Source: Branchinecta lynchi
Taxonomy: Eukaryota > Arthropoda > Branchiopoda > Anostraca > Branchinectidae
NCBI GenBank assembly: GCA_023053575.1
Contig: JAKZAP010000005.1
Span: 7,564,001-7,628,000 of the forward strand
DNA length: 64,000 nucleotides
Direction: 5' to 3'
The notes below the pieces were generated by a model, which was given only the letters and a program-made list of their open reading frames with translations, was not told where the DNA came from and ran no database searches. Below are positions 1 through 12,704 of this stretch, in pieces; position 1 is the stretch's first letter; each line of letters begins with the position of its first letter. A program made the position numbers and the translations under genes.

Positions 1-1065
1 CCTCTACTCACATTTAAAGCCTAATGCTTGTTATCCCCATCCCAATCCCTCTACTCGGCGTTTCACAAGTTTTTCCGGTGTCCCCCTCCACCCCCCCCCC
101 CCTCCACAAGTAACAAACCGATCCGGACTCGACATGGAACCTCTGAGACGATAGCTCTTTCCAACTGACAAGTTTCATCAAATCCGATCACCATCCCTCC
201 ACTCCCCCACGGTGGTGGGATCGAGAAAATAGCTATTCTCAAGTCAATAGGTTCGGGTCCGTGACACGCCTACCAAGTTTCATCGTCCTAGCACATCAGG
301 AAGTACCGAACTTGCGCGATCACTAGAAATCTGGACCCTCCCCCCCAACTCCCTCACAGTGCTCGAATCCGGTCCGATTGTGTCAGTGACGTATCTAGGA
401 CTTTGACGTATTCTTCCCATCAAGTTTCACCCCGATCCCTCCGCTCTAAGAGTTTAATGTCACCGGATCCGGTCTGGATTTGAAATTGGATGTCTGAGAC
501 ACCGGATCTTTCGACGTATCAAGTTTCGTTCAAATCCGGTCACCGCAGTCCATCAGCTGCGCATGCCACTAGATTCCGGATTCCCTATCCCTCCACTCCC
601 CCCACGATCGTCGGATTGGGGAAACGACTATTCTCGAGTCAATCCATTCTGGTCCCTGATACGCCTGCCAAGTTTCATCTTCCTAGTACATCCGGAAGTA
701 CCAAACTCGCGAGCTCACTAAAAACCCGCACCCCCCCCCCCTCAACTCCCCTGAAGTAACGGGATCCGGCCCAGTTATGTCAATCACGTATCTAGGACTT
801 GTGCTTGTTCTTCCCCAAAAAGTGTTATCCCGATCCCTCCACTCGAAGCGTTTCGCAAGATTTCCTATGCCCGCCTCCCCCCCCCCCCCCCCCCCAATGT
901 GACCGGATTCGGCCCGGAGTTAAATGGGATGTCTGGGACACGAGGTCTTTTTATATATCAAATTTCATTAAGGTCAAATCACTCGTTCGTAAGTTAAAAA
1001 ACGACGGCAAGACATAAATTGCAATTGCTCTATCGCACTTGGCGGAAGGACAACTGCCATAAAAA
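1..1065 (+). mobile_element. Family A repeat (left end outside window)
   Basis: Contains repeated ~140 bp core units (C-tract, then CCGGATCCGGTCC, then CAAGTTTCATC) and ends at a degenerate GGCACTTG hairpin followed by AAAAA near 1061-1065. Strand is given so that + means the AACAAGA-to-AAAAA direction used for all A and B copies here. Pro/Ser-rich frames in it are translations of the C-tracts, not genes. Confidence 0.8.
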
Positions 1066-1333
1066 TGAAGCCGGTGGAGTAGTCGGCAGCGATGCTCCAT
1101 ATGCAATTGTAAAGTGTACACAGTAAATCCAGTTTGCCTTCGTACAGTTTGAAAACAAATTGACTGCTCTTATGAAAGCGTTCAAGACACAGACGTATCG
1201 TATGCCCGAAACGAGTGAGTTTTGCATCAATGTTATTTCATCTCGTTATGAGATAAACCCATCTTAAACACGTTATGTAAAGTTGTTCCTGATTATACTA
1301 GATCTCAATGGGCCTGGAGAAAGGCTTATAACA

Positions 1334-1440
1334 GAACAAGACCAAAGGTTTCGATGGGATCCCGCAAATTTAATATTTAATCCAGACAATTTGGTCTTGT
1401 AGATATCCGGTCTTCGCCTGTAATCTTCGACTAAAGACTT
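1334..1440 (+). mobile_element. Family B repeat, start fragment
   Basis: Matches the start of the family B copies at 28608 and 49989: AACAAGACCAAAGG, then GATGGGATCCC, then a stretch pairing as GACC...GGTCTTG. Only the first ~110 bp is present. Confidence 0.7.
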
Positions 1441-2960
1441 ATTGTAAATATGAGTCAACTACTCTTATAAATACTCGTATACTACTCGTATTCTTATAAA
1501 TGATAGGATATTATAATAGTACAAGATAGTATAGCAAACGGCAATTTACATTTAAAGACTTATTTTAAATATCAGTCAACTACGTCTATTAATTATTTAA
1601 GATCAATGACAGAAATAGTAGCTATACGTTTCTTGTAGTATTTTGTCAACAAAGTAATATTTCCCATACAGTGCATAAACATCCGTCTAGACCAGAGTCG
1701 CGAAGGTTCTCCAAACCGTAAACTGTAAACACATAGGCTAGGTATAGCCAAGGCCTTCTTAAAAATATAGCTGTAAACACAGATAGGCCAACGTTGCCTC
1801 AAACTAACAACAACAACAGCTTTCGTATGTTTCGTGTTGAGAAACCTTCGGCAGACTTGTCTTGGCTTTCAAAGTGTTGAGTTCTCTCTTAAGAATGTAG
1901 TGTATAGGTAAAGTAATTATATTTTCACATACGAAGTGCTTGTACACAGTAAAAATAAGCAGTAAGCTTTAAGGCAGTAAAAATCATTTAAATTATTATT
2001 TCTAGTTCATTTTCCTGTGTCTCGGAATAAGGCAATAGTGTTCTTCGGCAACGTTTTGTGATTTCAGTGTAGGTTGGGAGTGTGGGGGATTGTTAGATAA
2101 GAGGGTTCCTTTAGGAACATCAAGAATCATCAGATAGGGTGGACCCTTTTAGAGGGATAGGCTTCTCAACTCCCTCCGTGCGTGCGTGTCTCGGCGTTCT
2201 GAGGGTTACTGGTGCCTAAGTGCTCTGGTGTCCGAAAGGCATCAGGTCATCTGGGCATTCCGTGGCTCTGTTGGACATAGGGACATCCGTTCATGCTTGG
2301 AAGTCTTGGAAGTCAGTTCTTCGGGAAGGTCGGCCAGTAGGTGTAAATTCATTGTGCGTACACTCAGTGGCTTACCCTGATTACTCTTTCGTATCTTTTC
2401 ATTGTGTTGCGAGAGCAACACTTTGGTTTTGTCCTCGTTTTTTTTTTTTTTTTTTTTTTTTTTCCTATGACTCCGATTTCATTTTATTCCTGGTAACTGG
2501 GAAGGGTCTAACCTGTGCGGTTTTTACGGAAAGTGTGGACCTTAGGCCGGATTGATGAATATGACATTACATTTTGGAAAGCTCCGTAGAACTCTTGCCT
2601 GGGGCCAATAAGGATGGTTTTTGCTTGTCATCGAGCCAGAGCCTACGGTTTGCGAAGTGAAGTGGAGTTGTATAGCCTATGTCGGAGAGGACCATCTCAA
2701 GTTGTGTAGCGAACCTTTCGTTTCATCAAACCATGTTTCTGCTTTCGAGTGGAAAGCTCCGTTCTAGCACGCTAGCAGGCAGGCACCAGTTTCAAATTGA
2801 AGATGGACTAAAATCTATAAGTGTTAAATATATGCGGCAGTTACCCGACCCCACAGCCAACATATCTTCTTTGAGTGATAAATAGAAAAATCTACAGAGA
2901 CAAAAAAGTGGCTTTTTCCCACGGGTCCGAAAGTGCTGCCATCTATTGTTTCTGTCCATG
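1441..2960. other. Unassigned stretch, no gene recognised
   Basis: AT-rich sequence without a recognisable exon. It has a 27-base-class poly-T tract near 2437-2463, a short hairpin (GGTTCCTTTAGGAAC) near 2104, and a stem GTTGCGAGAGCAAC near 2407 that reappears inverted in the Helitron-like family C near 5878. A 111-codon frame at 2220-2555 crosses the poly-T and shows no known motif. Confidence 0.5.
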
Positions 2961-5960
2961 TCTGCGACGATTCCAGCTGAGTTTATAATTTTTTTTTTTT
3001 GCACTTGGGTTTGCGGTAGAGTAACGGTATCAGATGTGCCCCTTAAACTTTAAAAGTTATCTCATTGCTAAGGAAACTAGAGCTTATCCTTTGCTCCTTT
3101 CTAAGTCGAGACGTTAGAAAGTTGGCCTACGGCAAAAAAGTCAACTTTTGAACTAAGACAGGTAGAATTTTTTTTTCGACGGCAATCGATAGCCACTGAT
3201 GAGCTGATCAAAGTATATGTCATCCATTTTTTGGTACAAAAATTCCTTCATGAGATAAACCAGTTTGAAAATTTCAAAGGGGTTGATAACTTCAGTAGTA
3301 AGGTACATTGAAACCAAAAATAGGCGATAGCAGTTATGAGCCATGTAGGGGACTTTTAAGCAACAGTCGACTGTTAGCTCATGATCATCTTCGGTAATGA
3401 GGGCCTTGCAGCTTTTGCTAGTTGGTGTACCTGTTATTTGTTTCCGGTGTATTCGATGGTAAGAACAATTTGGTTCCATTTGTGTACGCGATTTCAGCTG
3501 AGTTTATCATTCTTTTTTTTGCACTTGGGTTTGCGGTAGAGAAATGGTATCAGATGTACCTCTTAAACTTTAGAAGTTCTCTCATTGCTAAAGAAACTAG
3601 AGCTTATCCTTTGCTCCTTTCTAAGTGGTGACGTTAGAAAGTTGGCCTACGGCAAGAAAGTCAACTTTTGAACTAAGACAGGAAGAATTTTTTTTTTCGG
3701 CGGCAATCGATAGCCGCTGATGAGCTGATCAAAGTATATGTCATCCATTTTTTGGTACACAAATTCCTTCATGAGATACACCAGTTTGAAAGTTTCAAGG
3801 GGTTGACAACTTCAGTAGTAAGGTACACACTGAAACCAAAAATAGGTGATACCAGTTGTGAGACATGTAGGGGACTTGTACGCGGCAGTCGAGTGTTAGC
3901 TCATAATCATCTTCGGCAATGAGGGGTTTGCAGCTTTCGCTAGTTGGCGTACCTGTCATTTGATGGTAAGAACAATTAGGTTCCCAATTGTAAGACATGC
4001 AAGGGACTTGTCAGTAATAATAGGCTGTTATGCTACAAAAATCTTCAGCGATGAGGGGTTTGCAACTTTTGCTAGCCGGTGTACCCATTATTTTTATCCG
4101 GTGAACTTGATGTCTATCACGGGAAAGGGACTTGTCAGTAGAATCGGTGCACGAGGGGCTAGAAATTTGTGCAAATTTTTGTACATTGTAATCAATTTAT
4201 ATAAAACTGACGGTAAGAAAGTTTGTATCGATGGTCTCTCGCTGTATCCTAGGATTTACTGTTTTCGCAACGGGTACAAACGATAATGTAAAACAAGGTA
4301 GTTTCGTAATAATTAATAGTGTCATCTATGGTATTTTAATCCTGAAAAGTTACGGATAGCTTTATAATACCAACTAGATTATATAGGATATTGTCCCAAG
4401 TTTTCATCCGTCACGATGTCTACGATTGAAAAGGATAAAGTTCAACTGACTGCAAAGTCAATTTAGTCCCTTTTTCCGATATTCTTTTGTTGTGGTTAGG
4501 GCAATCGATGCCCTTGATGAGCTGATCAAAGTATATGTCATCCATTTTTTTGAACAAAAATCCTTCATGAGATAAACCAGTTTGAAAGTTTCATGGGGTT
4601 GACAACTTCAGGAGTAAGGTACACACTGAAACCAAAAATAGGCGATACCAGTTGTGAGACATGTAAGGGACTTGTAAGCAACAGTCGACTGTAAGCAAAA
4701 GTCGACTGTTAGCTCATAATCATCTTCGGCAATGAGGAGTTAAGGTAGTTTCGTAATAATTAATAGTGTCATCTATGGTATTTTAATCCTGAAAAGTTAC
4801 GGATAGCTTTATAATACCAACTAGATTATATAGGATATTGTTCCAAGTTTTCATCCGTCACGATGTCTACGATTGAAAAGGATAAAGTTCAACTGACTGC
4901 AAAGTCAATTTAGTCCCTTTTTCCGATATTCTTTTGTTGTGGTTAGGGCAATCGATGCCCTTGATGAGCTGATCAAATTATATGTCATCCATTTTTTTGA
5001 ACAAAAATCCTTCATGAGATAAACCAGTTTGAAAGTTTGAAGGGGTTGACAACTTCAGGAGTAAGGTACACACTGAAACCAAAAATAGGCAATACCAGTT
5101 GTGAGACATGTAAGAGACTTGTAAGCAACAGTCGACTGTAAGCAACAGTCGACTGTTAGCTCATAATCATCTTCGGCAATGAGGAGTTTGCAGCTTTTGC
5201 TAGTTGGTATACCTGTTATTTGTATCAGGTGTATTAGATGGTAAGAACAATTTTGTTCCCAAAAAGCCAAAAGGCCTTTATGCTATAATCATCTTCAGCG
5301 AGGAGGGGTTTGCAACTTTTAATAGCTGGTGTATCCATTATTTGCTCCGATGAATTTGATGTCAATTACGGGAGAGGGACTTGTAAGTAAGAATCGGTTC
5401 ACGAGGGGCTAGAAATTTTTGAAAATTGGTGCACATTGTATTCGATATCTGTAAATATGACGGTAAGAAAATTTGTATCGATGGTCTATCGCTATAACCG
5501 AGGATTAACTGTTTACACAGCGGGTACAAACGATACGGTAATCTAAAACAATAAGGTAGTTTTGTAATAATTAATAGTGTCATCTATGGTATTTTAATCC
5601 TGAAACGTTACGGATAGCTTTATAATACCAACTAGATTATATAAGATATTGTTCCAAGTTTTCATCCGTCACGATATCTACGATTGAAAAGGATAAAGTT
5701 CAACTGACCGCCAAGTCAATTTAGTCCCTTCTTCCGATATTGTTTTGTTGTTGGTTTTACAACGCTAAAGAACAGCTTTTGATCATATGATTATTCTTTT
5801 TAGAACATACCGTTTTAAAAGCTTCGATAAGTTGACAATTTCAGCATTTAACCGACAGTGAAGAAACAAAACCAAAGTGTTGCTCTCGCAACACTTTAGT
5901 CGGCGAAGCCGGACAAAGGTTGCCGCAACACTTCACGTTGCCCCGGCAACGTAGGTCTAG
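2960..5960 (+). mobile_element. Helitron-like family C array with 3' terminus
   Basis: Direct repetition of a module of about 450-530 bp. Phrases such as GATGAGCTGATCAAAGTATATG and CATCTTCGG.AATGAGG recur near 3200, 3720, 4515 and 4960. The GGTAGTTTCGTAATAATTAA block recurs at 4297, 4744 and 5555 (spacing 447 and 811). The right end is a GC hairpin followed six bases later by CTAG, the Helitron 3' rule. The 5' limit is uncertain and no Rep/helicase coding is visible, so this is non-autonomous or decayed. Confidence 0.65.
5937..5960 (+). other. Helitron-type 3' end: hairpin plus CTAG
   Basis: GTTGCC-CC-GGCAAC (5937-5950) is a perfect 6 bp stem, followed by six bases and CTAG at 5957-5960, with T as the next base. 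The copy ending at 16022 has the same stem, spacing and CTAG. Known Helitron 3' ends have exactly this arrangement. Confidence 0.75.
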
Positions 5961-6134
5961 TCTTTTTTTTTATTTCGTCGCTTCATTTTGTAAATAAAAC
6001 CAATTGCCTGTGTCTATTCTTCTTGTATGGTTCTGCCATAATTCCTGGGCGGAGGGGCGGCCTTCCGGGAGGGTTTTGTCATCCGGGCGTCATGCTCGCG
6101 CTACCTAGTTCTTTCCCCCCGTCCACCGATTATA
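5961..6134. other. Spacer with GC-rich patch
   Basis: Poly-T, then AT-rich sequence, then a GC-rich patch at about 6045-6120 (GGGCGGAGGGGCGG, CCGGGCGTCATG). No frame or RNA motif recognised. Confidence 0.4.
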
Positions 6135-7036
6135 CGCCAGACTCCTTGGACATTTTTACTATTAAGATTTAGAAACAGAAGAAGGTCAATGGCTAATCAT
6201 CTGAGATCATCTGAGTTCAGATATGGATTTAGCATGTGCGTATTTACTCCGAGGCTATATTTCATATGTACTTTGACGAAATAGATCAAATCTTCCTGCC
6301 TTACTTCTGCCAAATCTCCGGTTTCAACCGGATTCAGGGCGAACTACTTGTCCAGCAAAAACTAAAGCTCAAACGAATTCAGCGTATCACCACCCCTTTC
6401 TGCAACATATAATTAACTTCAGTTGAAACTGTAACTTTTAACAAAATTTTCGGGTTTCAATCTGACTCCGGGCTAACTATATGTCCGGGAGAAAATAGTT
6501 GTCACAAGCGGATACAGCGTGTCTACTTACTTCTTAATCGTACATCCAATCAACTTCAGACAAAACTTCTACTCTTCGGACGGATTCCGCGCGAAATACT
6601 TGTCTGACAAGAAAATGACTTTCATAGCAAGTCTTCTTACTTGCTGAAGAATCGAACATCTAATCAACTTTATAAAAAACTTTTGCTTTTAACAAACTTT
6701 ATGGCTTTGGCCGGATTCCAGCGAACTACTTGCCCGGTGAGAAAATGGTTTTCATATTCGTGTTCAGCATGAACTCTTACCCTTAAATCGACTATCTCAT
6801 TAGCTGTTTAAAAAAAAAATTCTCCCCCTAATTTTTAACCCCCACTCCTAAATGTTGAGCTACAGAGTCCATCTATAAACTTGACATCTCACTTGAACCA
6901 AAGAGTCCTCACACCAAGTTTCATCAAAATATCTCATTATCTTCGAGAGTTATCGTGCTTACAGACAGACAGAACGACGGACAACTTTTACGAAGTCATA
7001 GCTATCCCTCCACTTACGTTTTGGGATCCCCAAAAC
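6135..7036 (+). mobile_element. Family B repeat, 5' truncated
   Basis: Core units with TTTCCGGTTT..GCCGGATTCC..CGAACTACTTGTCC recur every ~130-140 bp. The right end carries ACAGACAGACAGAACGACGG and CCACTTACGTTTTGGGATCC, as in the complete copy at 28608-30076. Confidence 0.8.
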
Positions 7037-7263
7037 CCGTGGATAATTTAAGCAGAGCCTGGTTTTAAAGTCCACTATTTCTGGACGGTAGAACATAAAC
7101 AGTAAGCAGTGTGAACCTCGCAAGCTTTAACTCTTGTACAATTATATATCTCATCCGGTATGATGTTATCGTACCACAGGCAGATGCGCTGCTATGTGGA
7201 TAGATCGGAAATTCGCAAAGTCAAAGGCATCCTAAGTTCCAAATGAGATCCCAGACAGCGAAA

Positions 7264-8155
7264 AACAAGACCAACGGTTTCGATGGAATCCCAAAAATCT
7301 ACTATTTGATCAGACAATTTGGTCTTGTCTTCGCCAGATCCAGTCTTCACCAGGCTAATCACCAGAGAAAACAAGTTCAGATACACCCCTATAAGCCATA
7401 TCTATTTTGACAATACTGACCGAAACTTCCTGCTTTAGCCTACTTCTGCCAAATTTCCGGTTTCGGCCGAATACCGAGCAAACTAATAGTAGAGCAAAAC
7501 AAAAATTAAGGAAAGAATTCAGCGTAGGCTATATCCTCATCTCTATGAAAAATAGCTAATCAACTCCAAATGAAACTTTAACTTATACCAAAAACTCCGG
7601 TTATAACCGGATTCCGGACAAATTATATGTCCAGTAAAAAAATTATTGTCATACACACACTCAGCGTCACTTCTTACCCCTTTTCCGGTTGTGGCCGGAT
7701 CCTGGGCGAACTAGTTGTCCGGGTAGAAAAAGCTTTTCACAGAAGTGCTTCAGCATGTCTTCTTACTCCTAAATCGGACATTTATTCTACTTCGAATGAA
7801 ACTCTTAATTTCAAACAGCTTTCCGGTTTTTGCCGGATTCCGGACGAATTACTTGTATAGTTTTCACTATCTTGTTCAGCATGTCTTCTTACCCCATAAC
7901 CGACTATCACATTAGCTCTTTGAAAATATTTTGTTTGCCTCTTAATTTGAGCCCCTCCCCCACCCCTAAATGTAGGGCTACAGAGCCCATCTACGAAATC
8001 GACCTTCCCTTGACCTGACCTAAACGATCCTCCCACCAAGTTTAATCAACATATCTCATTCCCTTCGAGAGTTATCGTGCTCACAGACGGACGGACGGAG
8101 AACTTTTGCGATGTCGTAGGTGTCCCTCCACTTACGTTTTGGAATCCCAAAAAAT
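7264..8155 (+). mobile_element. Family B repeat, complete
   Basis: Starts AACAAGACCAACGG, has four or so core units, a short (GACG) microsatellite near 8088, and ends CCACTTACGTTTTGGAATCCCAAAAA. Both termini match the copy at 28608-30076. Confidence 0.8.
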
Positions 8156-9971
8156 ACCGAGTGAAATTGAAAATCGACTAAAAGTCACAAGAAACTGATA
8201 TTATTCGTCCCTTACCCTTGACCCTCTTCTTGTTCCGGAGATAACATCTCTCGAAATCAGCCAAAAGCTAGCAGAACGAGGTCATCGGACCTTTGAGGGC
8301 AATAACCTTGATTAACTCCCCTAAAGGTTGAGGTTATAGACCAGGAAACGAAACAGTTCAGGAAATGAAACGTCCAACCGGACAGATATAAGTCTACAAA
8401 ATACGAGTTCCAGGTGGATACGGAGATGCATCATGCCAAGGAGAGGCAGCGGTAGCTTTGACAGTGCTGATACAACACAGCAAGAATGAAACAGAAATGT
8501 TCGGCCACTCCAATAGAGTGCACTTTTTTTCTTTCCTTTTTTGGTCATTTTTATGGCACTTGCCTTCCGGCTAAGTGCCATATACCGATCACTTTTCCGT
8601 CGGTCGGTCAGTATGGTGTTTGCGAGTTAGAGTACTTTCAGATGCGCTAGAGCGATGAAACTTGGCAGGCGTATTAGTGACCCGACCAAACTAACTTGGG
8701 AATAGTCACTTGCTGGATCCGACCATCGTGGGGGGGGGGGGAGGGGAGCCGGAATTTAGTGACATGCATAACTTTCGAACGGGTATCGGGTCTTAATGAA
8801 ACTTGATATTTGGAAAGACGTCAAGTACCAGATATCCTATTTCAAGTACGGACCAAATCCGATGAACGTGGGGGGAAGTCGGAGGGGGGAACCGGAAATA
8901 AAGTGACACGCTTACAGAGAAGCGATCGCCCTAGGTGCATCATTGATAGAACCGGACCGGATTCGTGCACTGTGGGGGAAGTTGGAGGGAGTTAAGTTAC
9001 TTCCAGGTGGGCTAGAACAATGAAACTTGGCAGGCAAGTCAGGGATCCGACCAGATTAGCCTGGAAATAGTCAACTTCCCGATCCAACCAGCTTGAGGGA
9101 AGGGGGAATACGGAATCTTGAGGAATGTATAACACTTAAACAGGTGATCGGATCTTAACGAAACTTGATATTTGGAAAGACCTCGTGTTCCGGATGACCC
9201 ATTTAAAGTCCGGTCCGGATCCGATGAATGTGGGGAGGGGGGGGGGGACCGGAAATATTGTGACACGCTTATAGTGGAGAGATTGGGATGAAACTTAGTG
9301 GGAAGGGCAATCACAAGAATTAGATGCGTCAGTGATAGAACAGGATCGGATTTGGGCACTGCGGGGGAATCCGAAATTTTGGTGATCGCGATTTAAGGTA
9401 CTTCCAAATTTGCTAGGGTGGTGAAACTTAGCTTGAACCTTAGAAACTTGTGAAGATTGGCTTAGAAATTGTCACTTCTCAGATCCGACCAGCCCTTAAA
9501 GTACTAATCCTAACCTCAAAGTACTAATGCTAACCTTAAAGTACTAATCCTAAACACAAAGTACAAAAAATACTTTTAAGCTAAGTATACCTACATTTTA
9601 ACTCAAGGGTGTTGCTCAAAAACTAATTTTTAGCTCCCTTAAAGTGCGTTTCTTGACCGAAAAGGCAAAAAAAAAAAAATTTAACTAAACGATATAGATT
9701 CATGATCCCCAACGGCCCATGATCATTTTTGCCTCAACGGTTTTGCTTACAACTGAATTTCTTAAAATACAAACAAAAAATTTGAGCAAATATACATTCC
9801 AATGATTCCAATGAGCTTATCATCCTTTATGCTTCAAGGGAGTTCATTACAGATTAATCTCTAGCGCCCTTAAAGTGCGCATCATCAAGGCCAAATACAC
9901 AATAAAGAAGTTTTTACAAACAATACATTCTCGTGATTTCCAAGGACCCATGACCATTCTTATCTTAAGGG

Positions 9972-12195
9972 TTTTTATGGCACTTGCCCTTCGGCCAAGT
10001 GCCATATAGCGATCGCAATTTCTGTCCGTCCGTCGGTCTGTCGGTCTGTCGGTCTGTCGGTCTGTCGGTCTGTCGGTCTGTCCAGGTTTTGCTAGTTCGG
10101 GCACTTCCACATAAGCTAGGATGATAAAACTTGGCAGGCAGATCAGGGACCCCAAATGATTAAGTTGGAAATAGTCACTTCCCCGATCCGAGCACCGTGG
10201 GGGGAGTGGAGGGAGGGGGAATCCGGAATCTTGAGGTATTTTTAACTTTTGAACGGGTGATCGGATCTCGATGAAACTTGATATTTGGAACGACCTCATG
10301 CCTCAGACGACCCACTTAAAATCCGGACCGGATCCGGTGACTTTTGGGGGGAGCTGGAGGGGGCAACCGGAAATCTTGGGAAACGCTATGAGTGGAGGGA
10401 TCGAGATGAAACTTGGTGGGAAGACACCTAGTAAACACTAGATACATCGTTGACATAACCGAGCCGATTCGGGCACTGTGGGGGGGAGTGGAGGGAGGGG
10501 GAATCCGGAATCTTGAGGTATTTATAACTTTTGAACGGGTGATCGGATCTCGATGGAACTTGATATTTGGAAAGACCTCATGCCTCAGACGACCCACTTA
10601 AAATCCGGACCGGATCCGGTGACTTTTGGGGGGAGCTGGAGGGGGCAACCGGAAATCTTGGGAAACGCTATGAGTGCAGGGATCGAGATGAAACTTGGTG
10701 GGAAGACACCTAGCAAACACTAGATACATCATTGACATAACCGAGCCGATTCGGGTACTGTGGGGGGAGTAGAGGGAGGGGGAATCCGGAATCTTGAGGT
10801 ATTTATAACTTTTGAACGGGTGATCGGATCTCGATGGAACTTGATATTTGGAAAGACCTCATGCCTCAGACGACCTACTTAAAATCCGGACCGGATCCGG
10901 TGACTTTTGGGGGGAGCTGGAGGGGGCAACCGGAAATCTTGGGAAACGCTATGAGTGGAGGGATCGAGATGAAACTTGGTGGGAAGACACCTAGCAAACA
11001 CTAGATACATCATTGACATAACCGAGCCGATTCGGGTACTGTGGGGGGAGTAGAGGGAGGGGGAATCCGGAATCTTGAGGTATTTATAACTTTTGAACGG
11101 GTGATCGGATCTCGATGGAACTTGATATTTGGAAAGACTCATCCCTCAGACGACCCACTTAAAATCTGGACCGGATCCGGTGACTTTTGGGGGGAGCTGG
11201 AGGGGGCAACCGGAAATCTTGGGAAACGCCAGGAGTGGAGGGATCGAGATGAAACTTGGTGGGAAGACACCTAGCAAACACTAGATACATCGTTGACATA
11301 ACCGAGCCGATTCGGGCACTGTGGGGGGAGTAGAGGGAGGGGGAATCCGGAATCTTGAGGTATTTATAACTTTTGAACGGGGGATCGGATCTCGATGGAA
11401 CTTGATATTTGGAAAGACCTCATCCCTCAGACGACCCACTTAAAATCTGGACCGGATCCGGTGACTTTTGGGGGGAGCTGGAGGGGGCAACCGGAAATCT
11501 TGGGAAACGCTATGAGTGGAGGGATCGAGATGAAACTTGGTGGGAAGACACCTAGCAAACACTAGATACATCATTGACATAACCGAGCCGATTCGGGTAC
11601 TGTGGGGGGAGTAGAGGGAGGGGGAATCCGGAATCTTGAGGTATTTATAACTTTTGAACGGGTGATCGGATCTCGATGGAACTTGATATTTGGAAAGACC
11701 TCATCCCTCAGACGACCCACTTAAAATCTGGACCGGATCCGGTGACTTTTGGGGGGAGCTGGAGGGGGCAACCGGAAATCTTTGGAAACGCTATTAGTGG
11801 AGGGATCGAGATGAAACTTGGTGGGAAGACACCTAGCAAACACTAGATACATCATTGACATAACCGAGCCGATTCGGGCACTGTCGGGGGAGTGGAGGGA
11901 GGGGGAATCCGGAATATTGAGGTATTTATAACTTTTGAACGGGTGACCGGATCTCGATGAAACTTGATATTTGGAAAGACCTCATGCCTCAGACGACCCA
12001 CTTAAAATCCGGACCAGATCCGGTGACTTTTGGGGGGAGCTGGAGGGGAGAACCGGAAATATTGGAAAACGCTATGAGTGGAGGGATCGAGATGAAACTT
12101 GGTGGGAAGACACCTAGCAAACACTAGATATATCATTGACATAACCGAGCCGTGCCTACTCGTAACAAGTGCCATATGAGCTCGTAGCTCTTGTT
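9972..12195 (-). mobile_element. Nested family A copy with tandem array
   Basis: Starts TTTTTATGGCACTTGCC with hairpin at 9977-10009, then a GTCGGTCT octamer microsatellite (10021-10082), then ordered cores, then seven 281 bp units, and ends GCCATATGAGCTCGTAGCTC-TTGTT. Flanking sequence on both sides rejoins the consensus of the outer A copy, with no target duplication seen. Confidence 0.75.
10339..12150. repeat. 281 bp tandem array (about 6.5 units)
   Basis: The anchor GACTTTTGGGGGGAGCTGGAG occurs at 10339, 10621, 10902, 11182, 11462, 11743 and 12025, a spacing of 280-282 bp. Units are nearly identical. Each unit is two diverged ~140 bp half-units, each with one G6-type tract and one GATGRAACTTG box, so the 281 bp period is a dimer of the family A core. 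Confidence 0.9.
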
Positions 12196-12299
12196 ATTAC
12201 AAATGATCACAACAAACCCACGAATTGACGAATTCCAATAATCCTCTGACCCAGCCTTGCAAGTGCCATATGAGCTTCCAGCTCTTGTTATACAAACCT

Positions 12300-12664
12300 G
12301 GACTTATCAGTCTAATGCCCAGCTTTTGCTTCATGAAAACTACTCTCTACTGTGTGGACAACCACTCACAGATGTTCGTCAACTTAGGGGATGAATTGAA
12401 TTGGATCTGGCGTCGGGGAATCAAGAAAAATAGTGGCAGGACATGAGCAAAGGGGTGGGGGAGAGGGGATAGCAAGAAACAAATATCCAAAATAATTGAT
12501 CACGACTGATAAATCTTCTTGGTTTAACTCTAGCGTAAATATTGTATTGTATATTTTGTAAGTTATTTCTCTTTCGTGTTTTCCTTTCTTTTTCTCCTTT
12601 TTTCTAGTTATTTACTACGTCTTCGTGCTTCTTGACGGGTTATAATAAAATCATCATCATCATC
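12300..12664 (+). mobile_element. Non-LTR retrotransposon 3' fragment with (ATC)n tail
   Basis: AT-rich 3' UTR-like stretch ending GACGGGTTATAATAAA followed by ATCATCATCATC. The same GACGGGTTA.AATAAA ending with a different simple tail lies at 49945-49990 on the other strand. Any coding part (12300-12450) is too short to place. Confidence 0.5.
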
Positions 12665-12704
12665 AATTTACAATCCAAAAACAAAATCCACGTGCAATTT
12701 TGTC

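Larger units (their letters stand above)
8548..12289 (-). mobile_element. Family A repeat split by another A copy
   Basis: Begins TTTTTATGGCACTTG with hairpin and GTCGGTCGGTC microsatellite, continues through G-tract core units to ~9500, then through the second AT-rich core (CCCTTAAAGT..GCATC) to 9971. It resumes at 12196 and ends with CAAGTGCCATATGAGCTTCCAGCTC-TTGTT at 12289. The 9972-12195 copy is inserted after a T-run in the second core. Confidence 0.75.

Noticed and set aside
490..1017. Pro/Ser-rich open frames (and dozens like them across the window)
   Set aside because: They are translations of family A core repeats on the C-tract strand; similar peptides appear in several frames of every copy and change frame with tract length.
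3153..3479. 108-codon minus-strand frame with SCKALITEDDHELTVDC
   Set aside because: It recurs as diverged frames at 3795-3998 and 5055-5270 because it is part of the Helitron-like family C repeat; no domain recognised.
10021..10082. CRISPR-like array
   Set aside because: An 8 bp microsatellite without spacers, in a eukaryotic context.
9847..10299. 150-codon frame with repeated DRPTDRQT
   Set aside because: The repeat peptide is the GTCGGTCT octamer microsatellite read in frame; the rest is family A.
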